Counted from the first letter of the stretch, positions 14,432-21,817 are shown. The stretch: DNA of 40,782 nucleotides from Chloroflexota bacterium (GCA_011523705.1 WTGC01000160.1:1-40782); one strand, 5' to 3'. Notes: a model not told the origin generated them from the sequence alone. Numbers and translations: made by a program.

Positions 14432-14631
14432 CTGTTTCAGTCGAGACGAAAGCAAGCATGAGATGAAAGCAATAGCGACTTCGGGTTTCGGGGTGACCCG
14501 CTCTTTCCTTATGTAGGACCTAAGGTCCGTGTGCTTTGTACCGCTCCTCGTCAAGAGCCCTCTTCGAAATTGACAATTCAGGCGAGTGACAAGAGCTTGC
14601 GCCGCAAGCGGCAGTTTACGTTGTGGCGCTT

Positions 14632-14662
14632 GGGCGAAACATACTTGTCTCGCCCCTATGAG
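14632..14662 (+). repeat. Family A palindrome, copy 1
   Basis: GGGCGA (14632-14637) and TCGCCC (14650-14655) followed by CTATGAG. It shares the GGGCGA...TCGCCCCTA pattern of the copy at 14680 and of that at 28856. Confidence 0.5.
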
Positions 14663-14679
14663 TTTAGCTGGTGGCAAGC

Positions 14680-14707
14680 GGGCGACCCACTGGGTCGCCC
14701 CTACAAG
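14680..14707 (+). repeat. Family A palindrome, copy 2
   Basis: GGGCGACCC (14680-14688), loop ACT, GGGTCGCCC (14692-14700), then CTACAAG. A perfect 9-bp stem with the same tail as the copy at 28856-28882. REP-like intergenic repeat. Confidence 0.7.
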
Positions 14708-14759
14708 ACGTATCAATTGCTGATGATTGACGAGCAATTTGGAGGATTCGAGAAAGCCA

Positions 14760-17531
14760 ATGACTGAGACCTATCAACCGCATGCGATCGAAGTGAAGTG
14801 GCAGCAGCGCTGGGAAGAAAGCCAGCTCTATCGCTCGAAAGTGGACTGGAGCAAGCCCAAGCATTATGCGCTGACGATGTTGCCCTATCCGTCGGGCGAC
14901 TTGCATATCGGCCACTGGTTCGCCATGACGCCGTCGGACGCGCGCGCCCGCTGGATGCGCATGAAGGGCTACAATGTGCTCTTCCCGATGGGCTTCGACG
15001 CCTTTGGTCTGCCGGCCGAGCAGGCGGCCATCTCGCGCAACATCCACCCCTGGAAGTGGACCTACACCAATATCGAACGCATGCGCGAGCAGCTGCGCAG
15101 CATGGGCGCCATGTTTGATTGGGAGCGCGAAGCCATCTCCTGCACCCCGGAGTACTACAGGTGGTCGGAGTGGTTCTTCAAGAAATTCTACGAGAATGGC
15201 GTGGCTTACCGCGGCTCGGCGCTGGTGAATTGGTCCGAGACTTTGCAGACTGTTCTGGCGAACGAGCAGGTCATTGATGGCAAGGACGAACGCACCGGAC
15301 AACCGGTCGTGCACAAGATGATGGAGCAATGGTTCTTCGCCATCACCAAGTACGCCGATGAACTGCTGGACTTCGCGCCGCTGGATTGGCCCGAATCCAT
15401 CAAGATCATGCAGACGAATTGGATCGGCCGCAGCGAAGGCGCGCGCGCTACCTTCCATACCGTTGAAGGCGGGCATCCGATCGAGATCTACACAACCCGG
15501 CCGGACACGCTCTGGGGCGCGACCTTCATGGTGCTGGCGCCGGAGCATGACCTTGTCGACAAAATCACGACGGACGAGCGGCGCGCGGCGGTCGAGACTT
15601 ACATCGAGCAGACGGCGCTGGAGACCGAAATCGAGCGCATGGTCGAAGATCGCGACAAGACCGGTGTCTTCACAGGCGCTTACGCCATCAACCCGGTCAA
15701 TGATGAGCGCATCCCGATCTGGATCGCCGATTACGTGATGATCACCTATGGGACGGGCGCGATCATGGCGGTGCCGGCGCATGATCAGCGCGATTTCGAA
15801 TTCGCCCGCGCCCACGGTCTGCAAGTCCGCGTGGTGATTCAGCCGCGTGACAGGGAAGAGCCGCTGGACGGCGACACGATGAGCGAAGCCTACGATGGTC
15901 CTGGTACCATGGTCAATTCCGATGCGATGGATGGCAGCGAGAGCACCTGGGCGAAAGGACGGAAGAACCCGGCGATCAACAGCGTTATCGACTGGCTGGA
16001 AGCAACCGGCAAAGGCGAGGAAGCGGTCAATTATCGACTGCGCGATTGGCTGATCAGCCGGCAGCGCTATTGGGGCGGACCGATCCCGATGATGTACGAC
16101 GGGGACGAAATTATTCCAGTGCCCGATGATGACCTGCCTGTGGAATTGCCGGAAGATGTCGATTTCCTGCCGACGGGCCGCAGTCCGCTGACCTACCACG
16201 AGCCCTTCTTCAAAGTCGATGAGACGCGCCGCCGCGAGACCGATACGCTGGATACCTTCATGTGTTCTTCCTGGTATCAGTTGCGCTATCTGTCGCCGGA
16301 ATGTGACACGGCGCCATTTGACGCCGAGGAAGCGGCTTACTGGCTGCCGGTCGATGTGTATACCGGCGGCGCCGAGCACGCGGTGATGCACTTGCTGTAC
16401 ACGCGTTTCTTCACCAAGGTGCTGCGTGATATCGGCGTATTCGACGATGCGGCTGAAGCCATGCGCCGGCATGGGCGCGACCCGGAGAGGCTCTTTGATG
16501 AACCGATGACGGTGCTGCGCAACCAGGGGCAGGTGCTGGGTGGCGAGCGGCAGGGCGATTTCGTTTTGTGCAGCGGATCGCAGGCCGGCGGCAAATTGCT
16601 GGCGGAGCGGGTTGAGGTTGCCGATTGGAATCAGGTGCCGGCCGGCTTCGATGGCGTATTCGGCGAGATCGCCCATCGCACCGAGAATGTCTTGCACGTG
16701 GATATGGCCGGCATCACGCAATTCGTCGAGGTAATGCCTGACGCCGAAATCATCATTCCCGATATCGCCGGTGAGAACAACGTCAATCAATTGCGGCATC
16801 ACCTGGATATCCAGCGCATGTCGAAGAGCAAGGGCAATGTGGTCAATCCTGACGAGCTGGTCGAAGCATACGGCGCCGATGTGGTGCGCTGCTACTTAAT
16901 GTTCAACTTCGACTGGCAGAAAGGCGGTCCCTGGAACGAGAGCAACATTAAGGGGCCGCAGGGCTGGCTGAACGATGTTTGGAAGATTGCCGAAGCGGGA
17001 GCGCCATCCACGCCCCCTGATGCGGCGGCGGAGCGGGATATCGAACGCAAACTGCATCAGACGATCGCGGTGATCAATCGCGGCTTGGAAGAGTTCAGCT
17101 TCAATACCGCGATTGCCGAACAGATGAAATTCAAAAACGCGCTGAGGGCGGCGCTGCGCGCTGGGGGCATCGGCGCCGCGATGTGGCATTCGATCATGAA
17201 TCAGACGATTCGCTTGCTGGCGCCTTTTGCGCCCCATATCGCGGAAGAAATGTGGGCGCGCCTGGGATGGGAATACAGTGTGCATACGCAGCCATGGCCC
17301 TCATATGACGCCGATAAAGCGCGCGAAGACATGGTCGACCTGGTGGTGATGATCAATGGCAAGCCGCGCGAAACGATTGATGTCGCCGTGGATATCAGCC
17401 AGGAGCGGGCGCAGGAATTGGCTTTGGCCAGCGGCGCGGCCCAGCGCAGCCTGGGCGGGAAGCGGCCGCGTAAGACGATCTTCGTCCCCGCGCGCAATGG
17501 CAGTGATCCGATGGTGAATATCGTGGTCTGA
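14760..17531 (+). CDS. leuS: Leucyl-tRNA synthetase
   Basis: 923 residues, complete. Class Ia synthetase charging tRNA-Leu. The HIGH motif is at 49-52 (SGDLHIGHW), and the CP1 editing domain has TTRPDTLWGATF (from ~245) and GTGAIMAVPAHDQRDF, the threonine-rich and aspartate sites that hydrolyse mischarged tRNA. A Leu-specific insertion precedes the catalytic KMSKS-type loop RMSKSKGN (686-690, with K replaced by R at the first position). The anticodon-binding helical domain and C-terminal domain follow (PFAPHIAEEMWARLGW). The bacterial architecture is intact. Start ATG 14760 is aligned with the family; GGAGG lies fourteen bases upstream, rather far. It appears monocistronic after a long repeat-bearing leader. 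Confidence 0.96.
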   Translation: MTETYQPHAIEVKWQQRWEESQLYRSKVDWSKPKHYALTMLPYPSGDLHIGHWFAMTPSDARARWMRMKGYNVLFPMGFDAFGLPAEQAAISRNIHPWKWTYTNIERMREQLRSMGAMFDWEREAISCTPEYYRWSEWFFKKFYENGVAYRGSALVNWSETLQTVLANEQVIDGKDERTGQPVVHKMMEQWFFAITKYADELLDFAPLDWPESIKIMQTNWIGRSEGARATFHTVEGGHPIEIYTTRPDTLWGATFMVLAPEHDLVDKITTDERRAAVETYIEQTALETEIERMVEDRDKTGVFTGAYAINPVNDERIPIWIADYVMITYGTGAIMAVPAHDQRDFEFARAHGLQVRVVIQPRDREEPLDGDTMSEAYDGPGTMVNSDAMDGSESTWAKGRKNPAINSVIDWLEATGKGEEAVNYRLRDWLISRQRYWGGPIPMMYDGDEIIPVPDDDLPVELPEDVDFLPTGRSPLTYHEPFFKVDETRRRETDTLDTFMCSSWYQLRYLSPECDTAPFDAEEAAYWLPVDVYTGGAEHAVMHLLYTRFFTKVLRDIGVFDDAAEAMRRHGRDPERLFDEPMTVLRNQGQVLGGERQGDFVLCSGSQAGGKLLAERVEVADWNQVPAGFDGVFGEIAHRTENVLHVDMAGITQFVEVMPDAEIIIPDIAGENNVNQLRHHLDIQRMSKSKGNVVNPDELVEAYGADVVRCYLMFNFDWQKGGPWNESNIKGPQGWLNDVWKIAEAGAPSTPPDAAAERDIERKLHQTIAVINRGLEEFSFNTAIAEQMKFKNALRAALRAGGIGAAMWHSIMNQTIRLLAPFAPHIAEEMWARLGWEYSVHTQPWPSYDADKAREDMVDLVVMINGKPRETIDVAVDISQERAQELALASGAAQRSLGGKRPRKTIFVPARNGSDPMVNIVV

Positions 17532-17567
17532 GGCAGTCATGCCGCTGCTTGGAAGCGGCGGGCGTTA

Positions 17568-17617
17568 AACCCCATCCCCCGGCCCCTTCCCCAGCGAGCT
17601 AGGGAAGGGGAGCTAGA
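17568..17617 (-). repeat. C/G-rich palindromic element, family B copy 2
   Basis: CCCCTTCCC (17583-17591), loop CAGCGAGCTA, GGGAAGGGG (17602-17610), with AACCCCATCCCCC on the left. Reversed, it aligns closely with the copy at 14335-14394. It lies 37 bases after leuS. The remaining bases to 17765 show no gene. Confidence 0.7.
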
Positions 17618-17765
17618 CCTCGCAAGCACTTGATTTGTCAAACTTCATGCCCATAGCGAGACGCAGGGTAATCTGCGTGGGCGTCGACAGTGTCGCGCGT
17701 GTGTCCACAGGTGTCACCTTAAGTGGAAAGGTCGCCCGTTTGACGAATGAGGAGAACAGCCCGAC

Positions 17766-18629
17766 TCAGACACAGCCCCCGCGCAGCACCCGGTGGTAAT
17801 GACGGCTGATGTAGCCGATCGTGCCCTCGAACGCGATCTTGAACCAGTCGCCATTGACCTCGAAGACGGGCACTTCCGAATAGAGCCAGACCAAGCCGAT
17901 GATCTCCCCGGCTGGCGCGGCGCGCAGGAAGAGCGTCTCTTGCAGTTTGATCTGGCAGTCGCCCGTCGGGATGGCGTTTAAGGTGGGCAGAGTCGGTTCG
18001 CCAGGCGGCGGCGGGGTGGTCTGCACAGCCGGGGCTGAGGGCGGCGCGGATTGCACCAGCACGACCGTGCCCGGTCCGTTGATTGCGCCGCAGGTCATGC
18101 CATCGCGCTGGAAAGACGCCAGCTCCGTGAGCATGCGCGGCGCATAAGCGGCATCCAGGAAGAGCAGCGCGCCGGCATAGCGGAAGCAGACTTCAATGCC
18201 GCCGTTGACATAGCTCCAGATATCGACCGCGTTGATGAAGCCGCGATTGATCACCTCCATATTGCCGACGCCGGCCGCGTCCACCATCTGGCATTGGGTG
18301 CCTTCGACATAACCGAAGACCGCCACGCTGGGAGGCAGCGCCGGGCAAGTCGCGACAGGCGGCCTGGGCGTTTGCCTTCGGACTGGCGGCGCGCCTCCAG
18401 CATCATCATCCGCCTCGTACGCTTCCGCTTTAGCGCAAGTGCCTTCGAACCACTTGCTTGTTTCATCGAATATGACATCGCCTCCCGCGCGGACGTGTTC
18501 CCACAAGCCGGCACAATCGTAGCCGCGGAAAGTTTGCGTTTGCGCGGCATGCGCGCTTAGCAGCGTCGCCGTCAGCGAGATGAAGAGGGCGGTTCGGACC
18601 GCCCGCGCAATCTGTCGCACAAACATCAT
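17766..18629 (-). CDS. Secreted SH3b-domain protein, paralogue 3
   Basis: 287 residues from the ATG pair at 18629. A signal peptide spans residues ~1-33 (ALFISLTATLLSAHAAQ). Unlike its neighbours it has no FN3 domain; residues 35-70 (YDCAGLWEHVRAGGDVIFDE) are unrelated. The conserved middle domain (~105-195) carries TQCQMVDAAGVGN, INAVDIWSYVNGG, EVCFRYAGALLFLDAAYAPR and DGMTCGAINGPGTVVLV. A proline linker then leads to an SH3b domain (QETLFLRAAPAGEIIGLVW) ending RVLRGGCV. It probably lies on the cell surface; bacterial SH3b domains often bind cell wall or act as adaptors. Its 5' end and upstream DNA are near-identical to those of the next paralogue. Confidence 0.75.
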   Translation of the reverse strand: MMFVRQIARAVRTALFISLTATLLSAHAAQTQTFRGYDCAGLWEHVRAGGDVIFDETSKWFEGTCAKAEAYEADDDAGGAPPVRRQTPRPPVATCPALPPSVAVFGYVEGTQCQMVDAAGVGNMEVINRGFINAVDIWSYVNGGIEVCFRYAGALLFLDAAYAPRMLTELASFQRDGMTCGAINGPGTVVLVQSAPPSAPAVQTTPPPPGEPTLPTLNAIPTGDCQIKLQETLFLRAAPAGEIIGLVWLYSEVPVFEVNGDWFKIAFEGTIGYISRHYHRVLRGGCV

Positions 18630-18661
18630 TCTCACCTTTCTTAATAATGCCTGATGCTCCC

Positions 18662-18689
18662 AGTTTAGACGGCGGGAAGCAGTGGTCAA
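18662..18689 (-). promoter_or_regulatory. Promoter of SH3b paralogue 3
   Basis: On the minus strand TTGACC (18689-18684), 16-base spacer, TAAACT (18667-18662), about 33 bases before the start codon. The same promoter is duplicated at 19856-19883. Confidence 0.6.
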
Positions 18690-18725
18690 GCAATCCGGCG
18701 CGACCGGTGGCGAGGCGCTTATCAT

Positions 18726-18739
18726 CCGTAAGGTTACGG
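18726..18739. promoter_or_regulatory. Dyad CCGTAA-GG-TTACGG, copy 1
   Basis: A 6-bp inverted repeat with 2-base centre, about 37 bases upstream of the -35 box of paralogue 3. It is conserved unchanged in the duplicate at 19920-19933, so it is a possible operator. Confidence 0.4.
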
Positions 18740-18768
18740 TAGGTTTTAGGCATGTACGACGGCATAAG

Positions 18769-18799
18769 AAAAGCCCCGCCTGGATGGTTCAGGCAGGGC
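18769..18799 (-). terminator. Rho-independent terminator of SH3b paralogue 2
   Basis: On the minus strand GCCCTGCCTG (18799-18790) pairs with CAGGCGGGGC (18782-18773) with one G-U, then TTTT. It starts 28 bases after the stop at 18828. Confidence 0.75.
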
Positions 18800-18827
18800 G
18801 TGGAGAGGTTGGACGCTGTGGAAGGGC

Positions 18828-19823
18828 TCAGCCACAGCCGCCGCGCAGCACCTTGCGGTGATAGCGGCTGACATAGCCGGTCTGACCTTCGAATTCGATC
18901 TTGTACCAGTAACCGCTGATTTCGAAGGCGGGCACCTCGGAGTACTGCCATACCAAGCCGATAATCTCGCCGGCAGGCTCGGCGCGCAGGAAGAGCGTCT
19001 CGACAAGTTTGATCTGGCAGTCGTGCAGCGGGATGGCGTCATGGGTGGGCAAGGTCGTCTCGCCTGGAGGCGGCGGAGCAGCCAGGTCAGCTGGCTCGCT
19101 CGAGCGAAGCAGCACCACCGTGCCGGGCCCGTCGATGGCGCCACAGGTCATGCCATCGCGTTGGAAGGCATTCAGCTCCACCACCATGCGCGGGGCGTAA
19201 GCGGCATCCAGAAAGACCAGCGCGCCAGCACGCCGGAAGCAGACTTCAAGGCCGCCGTTGACGTAGCTCCAGATATCGACCGCGTCTATGAAGCCGCGCT
19301 TGATCACATCCATGTTGCCGACGCCGGCCGCGCCGACCATCTGGCATTGCGTACTTTGCACGTAACCGGTGACCTCAACTCTGGATGGCAGGTAAGGGCA
19401 GGTAACGGGAGGTGGCTTCGGCGCCCGATGCTGATCAGATTCCGGCTCCGGCTGCTCGGATCGCCTGGACCGCCGCGAACTCCGCTTTTTCTGGGTATTG
19501 CCGGCCGTGCGAACGTCAATGGAGTCCTCCCCGCCCTGCCAGCCGAGTGTGAAAGTATACTTTGTATTGGGATCTAAGCCTGTGACCGTATAGGACGTCT
19601 GGGATGGGTCGGGAATAAAGACGATACTTTGGCCCCCTTGGCTAATTCCATAGTTGGTAGCCGAAGGCACGGAGTCCCATTCGAGCGTGAGGCTGGTTTC
19701 GCTGACATCTGTCGCCTCCAAGTTAGCCTGCGCCAGCGCGGCCTGCCCATTTAGCAGCGTCGCGGCCAGCGAGACGAAGAGGGCGATTCTTACCACTTGC
19801 GCAATCTGTCGCACAAACATCAT
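18828..19823 (-). CDS. Secreted FN3/SH3b-domain protein, paralogue 2
   Basis: 331 residues from the ATG pair at 19823. A signal peptide (ALFVSLAATLLNGQAALAQ) is followed by a fibronectin type III domain at ~35-105 (SETSLTLEWDSVPSATNYGI, then YTVTGLDPNTKYTFTL), a basic/acidic linker (KKRSSRRSRRSEQPEPES), the conserved Cys-containing domain (~145-240: TQCQMVGAAGVGN, FIDAVDIWSYVNGG, EVCFRRAGALVFLDAAYAPR) and an SH3b domain at ~270-331. No enzyme motif is seen. Regulation: TTGACC-16-TAAACT upstream and a strong terminator downstream, so it is an independent unit. It differs from paralogue 3 mainly by the FN3 domain, so domain gain or loss occurred after duplication. Confidence 0.78.
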   Translation of the reverse strand: MMFVRQIAQVVRIALFVSLAATLLNGQAALAQANLEATDVSETSLTLEWDSVPSATNYGISQGGQSIVFIPDPSQTSYTVTGLDPNTKYTFTLGWQGGEDSIDVRTAGNTQKKRSSRRSRRSEQPEPESDQHRAPKPPPVTCPYLPSRVEVTGYVQSTQCQMVGAAGVGNMDVIKRGFIDAVDIWSYVNGGLEVCFRRAGALVFLDAAYAPRMVVELNAFQRDGMTCGAIDGPGTVVLLRSSEPADLAAPPPPGETTLPTHDAIPLHDCQIKLVETLFLRAEPAGEIIGLVWQYSEVPAFEISGYWYKIEFEGQTGYVSRYHRKVLRGGCG

Positions 19824-19855
19824 TCTCACCTTTCTTAATATTGCCTGATTTTCCC

Positions 19856-19883
19856 AGTTTAGACGGCGGGAAGCAGCGGTCAA
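19856..19883 (-). promoter_or_regulatory. Promoter of SH3b paralogue 2
   Basis: Minus strand TTGACC (19883-19878), 16-base spacer, TAAACT (19861-19856). Duplicate of the promoter at 18662-18689. Confidence 0.6.
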
Positions 19884-19919
19884 GCGATCCGGCGCGACCG
19901 GTGGCGAGGCGCGTATCAT

Positions 19920-19933
19920 CCGTAAGGTTACGG
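19920..19933. promoter_or_regulatory. Dyad CCGTAA-GG-TTACGG, copy 2
   Basis: Identical to the dyad at 18726-18739 and in the same position relative to the promoter. Candidate operator; it may also simply be carried along by the recent duplication. Confidence 0.4.
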
Positions 19934-19962
19934 TAGGTTTTAAGCGCGTACGGTGGCAAAAG

Positions 19963-19993
19963 AAAAGCCCCGCCTGAGAGTTTCAGGCAGGGC
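19963..19993 (-). terminator. Rho-independent terminator of SH3b paralogue 1
   Basis: Minus strand GCCCTGCCTGA (19993-19983), 5-base loop, TCAGGCGGGGC (19977-19967) with one G-U, then TTTT. Homologous to the terminator at 18769-18799. Confidence 0.78.
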
Positions 19994-20020
19994 GTAGAGA
20001 AGCTGGACGCTGCGGAAGGC

Positions 20021-21058
20021 TCAGCCGCAGCCCCCGCGCAGCACCTTGCGGTGATAGCGGCTGACATAGCCGGTCTGACCTTCGAATTCGATCTTGTACC
20101 AGTAGCCGTTGATTTCGAAGGCCGGCACCTCGGAGTTTACCCAGACTAAGCCGGTGATCTCGCCACCGGGCGTCGCGCGCAGGAAGAGCGTCTCCACCAG
20201 TTTGATCAGGCAGTCGTTCAGCGGAATCGTTTCGAAGACTGGCAGCGTGGCCGCTGTCGGCTGCGTCGGTTGGACGACCTTCGGTTGAGTCGGTTGCGCC
20301 ACCGTTGGCTGGGTCGGTTCGACGACCGTCGGTTGCGCCGGCAGGGTCTCTCCTGGTATCGGGACGAGCAGCACGATCGTTCCGGCGCGGTCAATGATGC
20401 CGCAGGTCATGCCATCACGCAGGTAGGCTTCGATTTCCATCAGCATGCGCGGCGCGTAGTCGGCATCCAGAAAGACGAGCGAGCCCGCGCTCTTGAAGCA
20501 GACTTCGATAGGGTTCGGCACGAAGCCCCAAATGTCCAGTGCGTGAATGATGCCGCGCTTGATCAGATCCATCCGTCCGACGCCAGACCCGTCGACCAAC
20601 ACGCATTGTGTGCTTGCATGATAGCCGGTGACGACTAAGGCATCCGATAGGTGTGGACAAGTGATACGCGGGGCGGATTTCTCGATGGTCGGCTGCCATT
20701 CTTTCTGGTCCTGCCGCCTGTTGTTGGTTCGAACCATTACGCTGCTGTAGCGGCCATCCAGGCCAACGACTCGGATCTCGTACTCGGAGTCGAATCTCAA
20801 TCCCTTGATGGTGAATCTGTTGTCGCGCGTGAATCCGACGTAGCGCTCGCGCCCCTTGCGGTCCAAATAGTATACATCGTAGTAGCCGGCGCCTTGACTG
20901 CCATCCCATTCCACCGTCACGTTGTTTTCGTCTACCCTTTTGGTTGCCAGGTTGCTGACACCCTGCTGCGCAAACACTTGGGATGCGCCAAAAAGGATCG
21001 CTGCAAACAAGGCGATGAAGGCAGTTTGGCGTACCCTTCTCCTTGGCTCCGTGCTCAT
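20021..21058 (-). CDS. Secreted FN3/SH3b-domain protein, paralogue 1
   Basis: 345 residues from ATG 21058, preceded by GGGAGGG six bases upstream. A signal peptide at 1-30 ends ASQVFAQ. An FN3 domain lies at ~33-105 (NNVTVEWDGSQGAGYYDVYY). The conserved domain at ~125-230 has TQCVLVDGSGVGR, IIHALDIWGFV, EVCFKSAGSLVFLDADYAPR and DGMTCGIIDRAGTIVLL. A repetitive linker built from QPT/VxxPTQPT units spans ~245-275, and a C-terminal SH3b domain (VETLFLRATPGGEITGLVW) ends RKVLRGGCG. The last 60 residues are nearly identical to those of paralogue 2, while the rest has diverged, suggesting gene conversion at the 3' end. It is probably surface exposed; the function is unknown. Confidence 0.78.
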   Translation of the reverse strand: MSTEPRRRVRQTAFIALFAAILFGASQVFAQQGVSNLATKRVDENNVTVEWDGSQGAGYYDVYYLDRKGRERYVGFTRDNRFTIKGLRFDSEYEIRVVGLDGRYSSVMVRTNNRRQDQKEWQPTIEKSAPRITCPHLSDALVVTGYHASTQCVLVDGSGVGRMDLIKRGIIHALDIWGFVPNPIEVCFKSAGSLVFLDADYAPRMLMEIEAYLRDGMTCGIIDRAGTIVLLVPIPGETLPAQPTVVEPTQPTVAQPTQPKVVQPTQPTAATLPVFETIPLNDCLIKLVETLFLRATPGGEITGLVWVNSEVPAFEINGYWYKIEFEGQTGYVSRYHRKVLRGGCG

Positions 21059-21092
21059 GTCGTCCCTCCCGCACAAAACAATTCTTGCCATT

Positions 21093-21120
21093 AGTCTAGG
21101 CGACACAGGTTGAGTTTCAA
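21093..21120 (-). promoter_or_regulatory. Promoter of SH3b paralogue 1
   Basis: Minus strand TTGAAA (21120-21115), 16-base spacer, TAGACT (21098-21093), about 35 bases before ATG 21058. The layout matches the promoters of the other two paralogues. Confidence 0.55.
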
Positions 21121-21223
21121 GCCACTTGAGCCTATAGTAGCTCACAAGTATGGCAGGCGTAGGCGTGCAGTATAGATTGCTCGCGTGTCGACAATGGAGC
21201 GGTACTGGAAAATCCAACGTCAT

Positions 21224-21251
21224 TTGCGTTTTTGACCTTAGCGGCTATAAT
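21224..21251 (+). promoter_or_regulatory. Promoter of the selenoprotein gene
   Basis: TTGCGT (21224-21229), 16-base spacer, perfect TATAAT (21246-21251). It is 41 bases before the ATG and divergent from the SH3b cluster. Confidence 0.65.
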
Positions 21252-21292
21252 CATGTTATCGAAAGCTCATAGCATTAGAGAGGGATGCAACC

Positions 21293-21586
21293 ATGCAACA
21301 AGGTGGAATGGACATTGTCGTCAAGTATTGCGCGACTTGAGGACACCAACCCAATGCCGTCAGTTTGACGGACGAAATCTTGAATGAGCGCGAAATCGAA
21401 TTCTTCATCAGCAGTTGGAAGTTGATTCCGAGCACCGGCGGCGTCTTTGATGTCACGGTCAATGGCGAGTTGGTCTTCTCCAAGCAGGCGGTTGGCCGCC
21501 ATGCGGAGCCGGGCGAAGTGCGCGACGGCATCTTAAAGGTGCTGGACAAGGTGCGCCCGCCCGATTTCGAGCTTGTCAGCAAGTAG
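21293..21586 (+). CDS. SelW/Rdx-family selenoprotein (CxxU, in-frame UGA at codon 16)
   Basis: 97 codons from ATG 21293 (AGAGAGGG eight bases upstream) to the TAG at 21584-21586, passing through one in-frame TGA at 21338-21340. The N-terminus reads MDIVVKYCATUGHQPNAVSL, giving C13-x-x-U16 exactly where Rdx (SelT/SelW/SelH) proteins carry CxxC or CxxU after the first strand. The rest continues in the same frame: LTDEILNEREIEFFI, IPSTGGVFDVTVNGELVFSK, QAVGRHAEPGEVRDGI. All are family hallmarks. These are small thioredoxin-fold redox proteins. Without Sec reading only residues 25-97 would be called. A SECIS-like hairpin follows the UGA. Own promoter and terminator; monocistronic. Selenocysteine insertion is inferred, as no selA/B/C/D genes lie in the window. 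Confidence 0.85.
21338..21371 (+). promoter_or_regulatory. Sec UGA codon and bacterial SECIS-like hairpin
   Basis: UGA at 21338-21340; stem CCGTCA (21357-21362) with TGACGG (21366-21371), loop GUU. The loop begins 22 bases after the UGA, inside the 16-37 base window described for bacterial SECIS elements, and its first base is the expected G. The stem lies wholly within the coding sequence. Confidence 0.7.
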
Positions 21587-21633
21587 CCAGCCGCGCCTTG
21601 TGAATTTGATGTGTTAGTGCGCCGCAAGCGCAG

Positions 21634-21674
21634 AACCGCGCCGGCAAGTTGATCTTGTCGGGCGGTTTTCATTT
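21634..21674 (+). terminator. Rho-independent terminator of the selenoprotein gene
   Basis: AACCGCGCCGGCAAG (21634-21648) pairs with CTTGTCGGGCGGTT with one bulge and a G-U, followed by TTCATTTT. Confidence 0.65.
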
Positions 21675-21692
21675 TGTGACCGCCCCGAAGTC

Positions 21693-21721
21693 TTGGCAGT
21701 CTAACGCTTATGTTGTAGACT
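21693..21721 (+). promoter_or_regulatory. Promoter of the amino-acid ABC transporter (aapJ)
   Basis: TTGGCA (21693-21698), 17-base spacer, TAGACT (21716-21721), about 96 bases before the aapJ start. An alternative pair TTGTAG/TATGCT lies just downstream but with only 15 bases between. Confidence 0.55.
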
Positions 21722-21817
21722 GAAATAGAGTGATATGCTGACGCGAGCCATTCGGCGGAACGCGGCCAGTGTATAAAGCGCAAGTCAGTTAAAGGTCCCT
21801 AAGGAGGATGGAGCAAA

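Noticed and set aside
14432..14759. T-box riboswitch in the leuS leader
   Set aside because: The leader is long and has small hairpins, but the T-box sequence (AGGGTGGNACCGCG-like) and a terminator with T-tract are missing.
14664..16802. 712-residue antisense ORF across leuS
   Set aside because: A long shadow frame produced by high-GC codon use on the opposite strand of a certain leuS; it has no recognisable domain.
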